From: PXAP01 sp046483315 | GTDB lineage: Bacteria; Bacteroidota; Bacteroidia; Bacteroidales; PUMT01 | NCBI GenBank assembly: GCA_046483315.1 | Contig: JAWODJ010000112.1 | Span: forward strand, 1 to 64,000 | DNA length: 64,000 nucleotides | Direction of reading: 5' to 3' | Shown here: positions 27,225-35,345 of the stretch, piece after piece | How the letters are laid out: every line of letters starts with the position of its first letter | Numbering within the stretch: the first letter of the stretch is position 1 | The notes under the pieces: model-generated | What the model saw: the letters and a program-made list of their open reading frames with translations, nothing else | What the model was told of the DNA's origin: nothing | The model's database searches: none | Translations under genes and position numbers: made by a program

Positions 27225-28439
27225 ATGCACCGTTTTTTAAATAAAAGTGTTTTACATCTCTCATACCTTGCGGTCTTCATGCTTGTTTTGGTGAGTTCAT
27301 GCAGGGAGGAAACTTTCAGCCCTGCACAGGCTGACTCATTCATTAAATTTTATGGAAATTATTATAAAAACGAAGGCAGTGATGTCAAAAGCCTTGATGA
27401 CGGAGGTTATGTTATTGCTGGTAATACATCTGTAAATAATTCAGATAGTGATATTATAGTTATTCTCACAGATAAGTACGGTAATGAAATTGGTACACCA
27501 AAAAATTACGGAGGTGCATATAATGACCATGCCAGTAGTTTAAAAGTACTCTCTGACGGGGGATTTGCCATTATCGGAAGTACAGAAACCGAAGCTCATG
27601 ACCGCGCGATCATTAGCAATATGTATCTTATAAGAACAGATTCCGCTGGTGACACATTATGGACAAAAAACTATGGCGGATACTCCAACGATGTTGGTTA
27701 TCACCTTTCAGAGACCAGTGATGGCGGGTTTATTTTAATAGGTTATACCGAAGACATTGCATCGGGTTCAACCGATATTCTTATTGTAAAAACCGATCCT
27801 GACGGAGAAATGATTTGGTCCAGAACACACGGAGGATCAGGTGATGATGTTGGCACATATATTACAGAAACAGATGACGGGTATATATATACCGGATACA
27901 CAAACAGTTATTCTAAACCCGGTCAATCTATGTCCAATATTTTTATAGCAAAAACCAATACGAATGGCAGGCTTACCTTCCCCATCACTTACGGAAGTAT
28001 GGGAGATGACTCTGGAAAATCAATAATTTCCGTTCCTGAAGGAGGTTACGTTGTCCTGGGTACAACAACAAACACTTCAACCAATACCAGGAATATCTAT
28101 TTATCTCGTATCGAAGATGATATATCAAAGCCTTTATGGACTAAGTCCTTTGGCGATGAGGTCAATCACGACGCCGTATGTATTAAAAGGACAACCGAAG
28201 GCAACTTTATTATTACCGGCACACAGGAGTTGTCACAAGCTGATCATGTGATTTTCTTATTGAAAACTGATAGCCAGGGTAACCCGCTTTTCTTTAAGAC
28301 ATTCGGGGGTAGCGGTCATCAGCGTGGCGGAGCTGTTGATCTGTCTCATGATGGAGGTTATATTATTACCGGTTCTAACAAGGTGGGAGCTAATAGTATG
28401 ATTACTTTAATAAAAACGAAAGGTGACGGAGAATTGTGA
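27225..28439 (+). CDS. Seven-repeat beta-propeller lipoprotein
   Basis: A 404-residue lipoprotein; signal with lipobox VSSC (cysteine about residue 25). The mature part is seven repeats of about 50 residues, each with a YGG..ND core and a DGGY.I.G.T strand: YGNYYKNEGS, YGGAYNDHAS, YGGYSNDVGY, HGGSGDDVGT, YGSMGDDSGK, FGDEVNHDAV and FGGSGHQRGG. Seven units fit a closed seven-bladed propeller. It should sit on the outer membrane or cell surface. The tight spacing with the barrel gene suggests the two may form a complex, and the propeller may bind a glycan or protein ligand; both are inference. Confidence 0.82.
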   Translation: MHRFLNKSVLHLSYLAVFMLVLVSSCREETFSPAQADSFIKFYGNYYKNEGSDVKSLDDGGYVIAGNTSVNNSDSDIIVILTDKYGNEIGTPKNYGGAYNDHASSLKVLSDGGFAIIGSTETEAHDRAIISNMYLIRTDSAGDTLWTKNYGGYSNDVGYHLSETSDGGFILIGYTEDIASGSTDILIVKTDPDGEMIWSRTHGGSGDDVGTYITETDDGYIYTGYTNSYSKPGQSMSNIFIAKTNTNGRLTFPITYGSMGDDSGKSIISVPEGGYVVLGTTTNTSTNTRNIYLSRIEDDISKPLWTKSFGDEVNHDAVCIKRTTEGNFIITGTQELSQADHVIFLLKTDSQGNPLFFKTFGGSGHQRGGAVDLSHDGGYIITGSNKVGANSMITLIKTKGDGEL

Positions 28440-28493
28440 TCCTCATACTTGTTAAAGAAAGCATTTTGTTGTTAAACAAAGCCATATATATTA

Positions 28494-31400
28494 ATGATTA
28501 TGAGAAACATATTTTTTTACTTCAATAATCTGCATTTCGATCTGTCTTCTTCCCGCAAGGGAAAAATATATTCACGGAGTTTGCTAACACTTCTGTTCAC
28601 ATTAATATCTGCGGCCGGGTTTGGACAGACAGCAGATTTTGTGGCAGATAAAACAGAAGTCTGTATCAGCGGGACCGTTACATTTTCTGATCAATCATCG
28701 GGGGCAACATCATGGGAATGGAATTTCGGTGAAGGAGCCGATCCCGCAACAGCATCAGGCGTGGGACCGCATGAGGTAATTTTTACTGCCGGTGGTTCCA
28801 AAACAGTAATCCTTACTGTTAATGATACCCTGACTGAAACAAAAATTGACTATATCACGGTATATTCTCTTCCCGAACCGCCAACTGCAGAAAATGAATC
28901 TTTTATCTATGACGGGCAGGAACATACTGCTTCAGCTACCGTTGCTGAAGATCACGATATAATATGGTATGATAATTCAACAGGAGGAAGCATAACATCA
29001 CAGCCTGCCGGGACAAATGCAGGGACCTATACAGCCTGGGCCGAAGCAGTAAATAATGTCACCGGCTGTGCAAGCGCAACAAGAACGGAGGTTACACTGA
29101 CCGTGGAACAGAAAAACCTTACCATTACAGCCGAAGATAAAACCAAAACCTACGGAGAACTTATTGAATTCGATATCTCTGCCCCTTCCGCTGATTTCTA
29201 TGTCGGGGGACTGGTTAATGATGACCAGGTAACAGGCATTACCCTGGCAAGCGACGGGGCGGCAGAGGCGGCAACCGTCAGCCTCTCTCCCTACAATATC
29301 GTGCCCGGCGCAGCAACAGGCCCAGGCCTTGACAACTACAGCATCTCATATGTTAACGGAGCACTGACCGTGGAACAGAAAAACCTTACCATTACCGGTT
29401 CCTTCACTGCTTTTGATAAGCTCTTTGACGGAACCACCGATGCAGAAACAGATGAAAATAACTTAATACCCGAAGGTTTGGAAAACGGTGATGATGTTAC
29501 ATTGACGGATGTGGTGATTCAATTTGCAGATGCCGCCGCCGGCGAAGATATACAGGTAACCATTGTAAGTGCCGGAACAAAAGGAGCCGATGCCGGTAAT
29601 TACAGCCTTTCCCTTATCGGTGCGCCAGTCACAGAAGCCAGCATTACCATGTCGCCGGTTATAACCAATGTTGTTTATAATGCATCAACAGGTAGTTTAT
29701 CAATTGTTGGAAACCATCTCAGAACAGATGAAGAGATTGATGTAACCAGGCTTACAGTATCCAGGGGAGACGATTCTTATACCTTTACAGACAAATCAAT
29801 CAATACAATACCATCCTCCGGTACCCAGGCAAACATAATGGTTAAGGGTTTTGAGAGGGCTGTTATGAACTGGATCTTTGATAATGATGAGTCAGTCTCC
29901 CTGGACGGGGAATCATACAATATAGCTGCAGCAACTAACTGGAACGGAATGTCGTTTGAAGATCCCGCATCCCCGGTCTTTGTTGTACTATACCAAGCCC
30001 CTTCAATAGTAGAAGCCACCTATAACAGGGTATCCGGAAATCTTGTGGTTACAGCTTCGGGGCTGGCAGCAAAACCCGGTACAGAAAAGGATATCGATGC
30101 AACAAAATTCACCGTTACGGGGAAAGGAAATGAAAGTCATACCCTGTCATTTAGTCCCGATGTAAAGGTATCATCAGATACAATGTTTGTTATTCCGGTA
30201 AAAGAAGGTGATAAAGAGCAGGTTGATCTTTTGCTTGATATCGAAGGTCTTTCTTCCAGCCAGGGTGATGAATATAATCTGGGGGCTGCTGACGGATGGA
30301 ATATACCCGTTCATCCTGCCTACAATACAGAAGATCTGGAAAATAATCCGGTCACCGCAACGGAGATTAATAACCTGCCTCCCGTTGTATCAAATGTAAT
30401 AATAGCAGGCGAACCCGGAATTGGTATTACAGTTGAAGGTGATTATGACTACGATGACCTGGAAAATGATTCGGAAGGAAATTCACTGTTTAACTGGTAC
30501 AGGGCAACAGACGCTTCCGGTAGCGATTCTGCAGTTATCGAAGGGGAAACGGAGAAGACCTATACCCTGACTCTCGATGATGCAGGAAAATACATATCAT
30601 TTGAAGTAACCCCGGTAGCCGTTTCCGGAGATCCTGAGGGAGAGCCGGTGAAAAGTTCATGGACCGGGGTGGTGAATGAACCGCCGTCGGTATCGGACGT
30701 TGTGATAAACGGCATACTTGAGGTGTGCAGGGAATTAACTGCACAATATGAGTATTTTGATCAGGAGCAGGATATGGAAAATGGAACAAAGATACGCTGG
30801 TTAAGGGCTGATGACAATAACGGATCCAATGCGGAGCAGATCTCTGAGGGGATCAGTTATATTCCGGCTCCTGAGGATGAAGGTAAATATATCCGGATCG
30901 AAGTAACCCCCGTTGCCTCAACAGGCGCTTCACCGGGAGACACTGAAAGGAGTGATTACTACGGGCCCGTTATAAACGCTTTACCCACGGTATCCATCAG
31001 TGGGCCCGCCGGGTTTTGCCAGGGATCGGAGGCAGATATTACCTTCAGCTTTACAGGCAAAGCTCCGTGGACAGTTAATTATACAGATGGTAATGATGAG
31101 ATCAGATTTACCACTTCAGATAATCCTTATATACTGACTGTAGAAACCGGGGGAAACTACCGGGTAGTAAGCCTTACAGATGCCATAGGCTGTGAAGGAA
31201 CAGATCTGGGCAATACCCTTGATCTGACAACTATACCCACTATCAGGCTTTCTGATAACTGGTATACAGAGAACTTTGAAAATGGCCGGGGAGAATGGAC
31301 AAGTGCTACACCGTCCGGTGATATGCCCGATAGCTGGATATTCGGCCCTCCTTCCGGGGAAATATTTACTTCGGCCTCTTCCGGTCAGAATATCTGGTAT

Positions 31401-32792
31401 ACCGATGTAACAGACAGCGATACAGAAGAGCAGTCATGGATAACGGGTCCTTGTTTTGACTTCACCGATATCGAACGACCGATGATTGCAATTGACTTAT
31501 GGAAAGAATTCGAAACTGAAAGTGATGGAGCTGTTTTGCAATTTTCTGATAATAATGCAAGGAGCTGGCACAATATAGGTGAGCCGGGATCGGGAATAAA
31601 CTGGTACAGTTCATCACAGATTACCGGCAGGCCGGGGGGACAAGGAACAGGGTGGACAGCATCGGAAGCAGATGAAAATGGATGGCAGGAATCCCGTCAT
31701 GCTTTGGACAATCTGATAAACAAGGAGCATGTAAGGCTCAGGCTTGCCTTTGGAAGGGAAGGTTCCGGAAAGAGTATAGGGGGAGTGGCATTTGACAATG
31801 TTCGTATCAAAGAACGCGAACGCCTGGTTCTACTGGAACATTTCACAAATGCAACTGATAATAAAAGTCTGGAAGCCAATAATACAGTACACAACATTGC
31901 ACTTAACAACCCCTATGATATAATTCATATCAATTACCATACTTCATTCCCCTCAAGTGATCCCATCAACGAGATGAATGTCGCTGATCCGGCAGCACGG
32001 GCCTTTTACTATGGGATTACTTCTCCTCCTTATTCCGTAATGGACGGGGGTTCGGAAGGCACAGGTAATTATGACTATTCAGCTTCTGAAATAACCAGCA
32101 GGGACGTTATCCTGAGATCCCTGATAAGTCCGCTATTCACTATCTCCATTGATCCTGCCATGAATGGTGATGAGCTTAATATACAGGCAGATGTCACATC
32201 TCTTGTTGACCTGGATTCTCCGGATATGACTCTGCATCTGGCAGTTATTGATACTGAAATTACTGCTTCGGAGGCCGGACTTCAGGGTAATCATGTTTAC
32301 CGGAATGTCGTAAAAAAATTACTGCCCGATGCCGGAGGTACCCGGCTAAATGCAGTCTGGGAACAAAATCAGACGGAAACATACAATTTCAACTGGACCA
32401 TTGAAAATATTATCGATACACAAAATCTTGCCATCGTAATGTTCATACAGGATGAAATGACACGGCATATATTGCAGGCAGCGTCTTCGGCACAGTTTGA
32501 TATACCGACATCAACAAATCAAACGGCAACTGCAGATATTGATTCAGAAATTATTTTTTACCCGAACCCGGTGACAGAAAACCTGTATATCAGATTTAAA
32601 AATCCCGTCACAGAACTCCTGATTATAGAAGCTTACAATATTTCAGGAAGCTTAATATTCAGCGATACTGTTCCGGAAGGAGCTTCGATTATTGAATTCA
32701 ATGCAAATAATATTCCGAAAGGAGCGTATATATTCCAGATAAAAAATAATAAAGGAGTGAAAATTTCTGAGAAAATAATGATAATCAGTTAA
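28494..32792 (+). CDS. Large PKD/MBG/Omp28-like surface protein with T9SS sorting domain
   Basis: A 1432-residue mosaic. In order: a signal peptide with a long n-region (cleaved near GFGQ, about residue 45); a PKD domain (SSGATSWEWNFGEG); MBG/YDG-type domains sharing the motif TVEQKNLTIT (about 115-385); two related beta modules (about 390-640); Ig-like modules beginning PPVVSNV and PPSVSDV (about 660-860); a jelly-roll/MAM-like region (WYTENFENGRGEW onward, about 925-1090); an Omp28-like region (LVLLEHFTNATDNKS, about 1105-1330); and a C-terminal type A sorting domain starting FYPNPVTENLYI. It is therefore secreted by the type IX system and anchored to the surface. It is the last of the four-gene group led by the nSTAND gene. 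Cleaved or adhesive functions are possible, but none is assigned. Confidence 0.88.
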   Translation: MIMRNIFFYFNNLHFDLSSSRKGKIYSRSLLTLLFTLISAAGFGQTADFVADKTEVCISGTVTFSDQSSGATSWEWNFGEGADPATASGVGPHEVIFTAGGSKTVILTVNDTLTETKIDYITVYSLPEPPTAENESFIYDGQEHTASATVAEDHDIIWYDNSTGGSITSQPAGTNAGTYTAWAEAVNNVTGCASATRTEVTLTVEQKNLTITAEDKTKTYGELIEFDISAPSADFYVGGLVNDDQVTGITLASDGAAEAATVSLSPYNIVPGAATGPGLDNYSISYVNGALTVEQKNLTITGSFTAFDKLFDGTTDAETDENNLIPEGLENGDDVTLTDVVIQFADAAAGEDIQVTIVSAGTKGADAGNYSLSLIGAPVTEASITMSPVITNVVYNASTGSLSIVGNHLRTDEEIDVTRLTVSRGDDSYTFTDKSINTIPSSGTQANIMVKGFERAVMNWIFDNDESVSLDGESYNIAAATNWNGMSFEDPASPVFVVLYQAPSIVEATYNRVSGNLVVTASGLAAKPGTEKDIDATKFTVTGKGNESHTLSFSPDVKVSSDTMFVIPVKEGDKEQVDLLLDIEGLSSSQGDEYNLGAADGWNIPVHPAYNTEDLENNPVTATEINNLPPVVSNVIIAGEPGIGITVEGDYDYDDLENDSEGNSLFNWYRATDASGSDSAVIEGETEKTYTLTLDDAGKYISFEVTPVAVSGDPEGEPVKSSWTGVVNEPPSVSDVVINGILEVCRELTAQYEYFDQEQDMENGTKIRWLRADDNNGSNAEQISEGISYIPAPEDEGKYIRIEVTPVASTGASPGDTERSDYYGPVINALPTVSISGPAGFCQGSEADITFSFTGKAPWTVNYTDGNDEIRFTTSDNPYILTVETGGNYRVVSLTDAIGCEGTDLGNTLDLTTIPTIRLSDNWYTENFENGRGEWTSATPSGDMPDSWIFGPPSGEIFTSASSGQNIWYTDVTDSDTEEQSWITGPCFDFTDIERPMIAIDLWKEFETESDGAVLQFSDNNARSWHNIGEPGSGINWYSSSQITGRPGGQGTGWTASEADENGWQESRHALDNLINKEHVRLRLAFGREGSGKSIGGVAFDNVRIKERERLVLLEHFTNATDNKSLEANNTVHNIALNNPYDIIHINYHTSFPSSDPINEMNVADPAARAFYYGITSPPYSVMDGGSEGTGNYDYSASEITSRDVILRSLISPLFTISIDPAMNGDELNIQADVTSLVDLDSPDMTLHLAVIDTEITASEAGLQGNHVYRNVVKKLLPDAGGTRLNAVWEQNQTETYNFNWTIENIIDTQNLAIVMFIQDEMTRHILQAASSAQFDIPTSTNQTATADIDSEIIFYPNPVTENLYIRFKNPVTELLIIEAYNISGSLIFSDTVPEGASIIEFNANNIPKGAYIFQIKNNKGVKISEKIMIIS
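29095..29395 (+). repeat. Exact 34-nt direct repeat within MBG domains
   Basis: The same 34 bases occur at 29095-29128 and 29362-29395, 267 bp (89 codons) apart. They encode LTVEQKNLTIT at the boundary of successive MBG-type domains. Identity at the DNA level, including third positions, points to recent domain duplication or conversion. Confidence 0.9.
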
Positions 32793-32837
32793 TAATCACT
32801 TTCCCCCGTTAAGTATATATTCGGACAAAACACGCAT

Positions 32838-32845
32838 TATATTTG
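32838..32845 (+). promoter_or_regulatory. Putative -7 box ahead of the exopolysaccharide locus
   Basis: TATATTTG matches TAnnTTTG, in the 214-bp gap after the T9SS protein and about 160 bp upstream of the sugar transferase ATG. A long untranslated leader would result. No clear -33 element is present. Confidence 0.4.
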
Positions 32846-33006
32846 CCCGGTAACATCACCGTATCATCTTATCAAAGATTTTCATTCATTAGTCAGCCTT
32901 TTTAGAACATTGGTAAAATAACCCGCATTTTACCAAACAATTACAATTTTTTACGGTTATGCGCACAGGTTTATTCAGTCTAATTTAATCTTAAATTTTA
33001 ACCGAA

Positions 33007-34461
33007 ATGATATCTTTTATAAAGAACAACTGGGTTTCCAGAGCCGCTGCAACGAATCAGTCGCATTTAAGATTAATCATGGACGGTATCGAATTAATCT
33101 CTGTCCTGATCTCCATTCCAATATCATATTTCCTAACCAGATATCTTTTAAGTCATTTAAGCTATTCGTGGAAATTCAACCTTCAGGAATTTTCATTATT
33201 CAGTATCCTGATAATTTTGTCATGGTTCGTGTTTTCCAGGGTAACCTCAATGGCAAAACTACCAAGGCCACAAAGACACCTTACGCTGCTATTTCAGTTT
33301 ATAAGGGTAAATTTTATTAATCTGATCATTCTGGTTATTCTGAAATTCGTTTTAAACTTTCAGTCAATACCTGTAATCTTTGTTTTTGTTCTTGTTCCGA
33401 TCAGCATCATATTCACTTTTGCCATAAGGATGCTTGCTTTCAGCAAGTTTAATGTCTACCGGACAAATGGCAACAATACACGCCATGTAATAATCTTTGC
33501 CGACAGTTGTTCGGCTGGAATAATAAAAAAATTCACCGCAGAAAAAGAGTGGGGATTCAAAATCAGTTCAATAATCACAGATTCCCTGAAGATTAAAGAA
33601 AAATACGAAAAGGATATTAAAATCATTCCCGATGGCCTGGATATAAAAACACTTCTTGATTCTGATATCATAGATGAGGTTATATACAGCAAAGGCGAAA
33701 TTGATGAAGAAGAAATTAACCGGATTGTAGAAATATGTGATGAAGTGGGAGTGATTTTCAGACTTCAGTCATGTACATCACCTGTTGATGCGGTTTATCT
33801 CAAAATGACCCCGGTAAATAACCACAAACAGCTGGCGCTGGTTGATATTCCCTCCAATAATATGCCCATTATAATTAAATCAGTCGCAGACATTTATTTT
33901 TCCATAACTGCCGTAGTACTTCTGTCGCCCCTTTTCCTGCTCATTGCATTGCTGATAAAACTGGAATCAAAGGGTCCTGTGTTTTTTAAACAGTCCAGGG
34001 TAGGTTTGCGCGGAAGAAAGTTCAATCTTTATAAGTTCCGTACAATGGTAACCAATGCAGAAGAGCTGCTGGAAAAATTAAAAGAAAAAAATGAAATGGA
34101 CGGGCCTACCTTTAAAATGAAGAATGACCCCAGAATAACCCGGGTCGGTAAGTTTCTGAGGAAAACCGGCCTGGATGAGTTTCCACAGCTGTTCAATGTT
34201 ATCGCGGGAGAAATGTCACTGATAGGTCCCAGACCGCCGCTTGAATCGGAAGTAAGGGAATATAAGCGCTGGCAACTAAGGAGATTGTCAGTTAAGCCGG
34301 GGATTACCTGTACATGGCAGATAATTCCTAACAGGAATGATGTAAAATTTGAAAAATGGATGCAGCTGGACCTTCATTACATAGATAACTGGTCACTGGC
34401 TCAGGATGTAAAACTGTTTTTCAAAACCATTAGCTCTATGTTCCTGGCAAACGGAAGATAA
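33007..34461 (+). CDS. Initiating undecaprenyl-phosphate sugar phosphotransferase (WcaJ-like)
   Basis: A 484-residue polytopic phosphoglycosyl transferase. Four N-terminal helices (within about 25-150) precede a degenerate nucleotide-binding-like region. A re-entrant helix follows (IYFSITAVVLLSPLFLLIA), then the catalytic core with FKQSRVGLRGRKFNLYKFRTM, the DEFPQLFNVIAGEMSLIGPRPP block and the VKPGITCTWQI tail. All the canonical motifs are intact, unlike the enzyme at 6701-8224. It loads the first sugar phosphate onto undecaprenyl phosphate at the inner membrane and begins the polysaccharide locus; the Wza-like gene follows. Confidence 0.93.
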   Translation: MISFIKNNWVSRAAATNQSHLRLIMDGIELISVLISIPISYFLTRYLLSHLSYSWKFNLQEFSLFSILIILSWFVFSRVTSMAKLPRPQRHLTLLFQFIRVNFINLIILVILKFVLNFQSIPVIFVFVLVPISIIFTFAIRMLAFSKFNVYRTNGNNTRHVIIFADSCSAGIIKKFTAEKEWGFKISSIITDSLKIKEKYEKDIKIIPDGLDIKTLLDSDIIDEVIYSKGEIDEEEINRIVEICDEVGVIFRLQSCTSPVDAVYLKMTPVNNHKQLALVDIPSNNMPIIIKSVADIYFSITAVVLLSPLFLLIALLIKLESKGPVFFKQSRVGLRGRKFNLYKFRTMVTNAEELLEKLKEKNEMDGPTFKMKNDPRITRVGKFLRKTGLDEFPQLFNVIAGEMSLIGPRPPLESEVREYKRWQLRRLSVKPGITCTWQIIPNRNDVKFEKWMQLDLHYIDNWSLAQDVKLFFKTISSMFLANGR

Positions 34462-34551
34462 CAATTGAGAGGCCGGCTTTTGAACATATGCATTTTCAAT
34501 TTGTTGACTAATATTAATCAGCCAATAAATAATAACAATCTATATTTTTTC

Positions 34552-35316
34552 ATGAAGACCAAAATAAAAGCAGCAATCATCTTCGCCCTGTTTGTTTCAT
34601 TATACTCTTCCTGCATCCCCGTAAAAAGATTGTCATATGTTCAGTCTGAAAGGGGTTCGGATCCTTCTGACATAATTTACACAGGTCAGCAGATAGATAA
34701 TATAATCAGGCCAGGGGATGAGCTGTACATTAGAATAACCAGCGCAGATGAGGGACAAACCAGTTTTACCCCGCAAACACAAACCGGGGGTATTTATGAT
34801 CCTTCACTCTTAAGCTATACTGTAAGTGATGACGGTACAATAAAACTGCCCTATATCGGGAAGATAAGATTATCAAATCTCACACTGGAAGAAGCATCTG
34901 ACAGCATTGAAGTAAACCTCGGACAGTATCTGTTCATACCATCAGTATATATAAGGTTTATTAACACAAAGGTGACTGTTCTCGGAGAAGTAAACAGTCC
35001 GGGAGTCTACATGTTTAATTACAAGAATATCAATATAATGCAGGCAATCGGATATGCAAACGATATTACAGAATTTGGAAATAGACGCAACGTATTGATA
35101 ATTAGAGAGGAGGGTGCCAGAAAGACAAAAAAGCATATAAATTTATTATCTGATGATCTCCTGGAGTCGGAGTGGTATCTGATCAAATCAAACGATATTA
35201 TCTATGTTGAGCCCCTTAAAAGAAAAAAATGGGGTATGAGCACGGTGCCGTACAATCTTTTTCTTTCTGTTATTTCAACGGCAATTGTCTTGATGACATT
35301 TCTGAATACAAATTAG
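34552..35316 (+). CDS. Wza-like polysaccharide export lipoprotein
   Basis: A 254-residue outer-membrane export protein. It has a lipoprotein signal MKTKIKAAIIFALFVSLYSSC (cysteine at residue 21), a Poly_export domain (IRPGDELYIRITSADEG, with the DDGTIKLPYIGKIRLSNLT strand set), and an SLBB-like domain (VTVLGEVNSPGVYMF). A C-terminal hydrophobic segment (VPYNLFLSVISTAIVLMTFL) is present as in short Bacteroidota Wza proteins. An upstream TTG at 34465 opens the frame, but the ATG at 34552 gives the proper signal peptide. The gene ends 30 bp before the Wzc ATG. Confidence 0.92.
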   Translation: MKTKIKAAIIFALFVSLYSSCIPVKRLSYVQSERGSDPSDIIYTGQQIDNIIRPGDELYIRITSADEGQTSFTPQTQTGGIYDPSLLSYTVSDDGTIKLPYIGKIRLSNLTLEEASDSIEVNLGQYLFIPSVYIRFINTKVTVLGEVNSPGVYMFNYKNINIMQAIGYANDITEFGNRRNVLIIREEGARKTKKHINLLSDDLLESEWYLIKSNDIIYVEPLKRKKWGMSTVPYNLFLSVISTAIVLMTFLNTN

Positions 35317-35345
35317 TCCTTTTGAATCTTTTTAACCTTGTGAAG

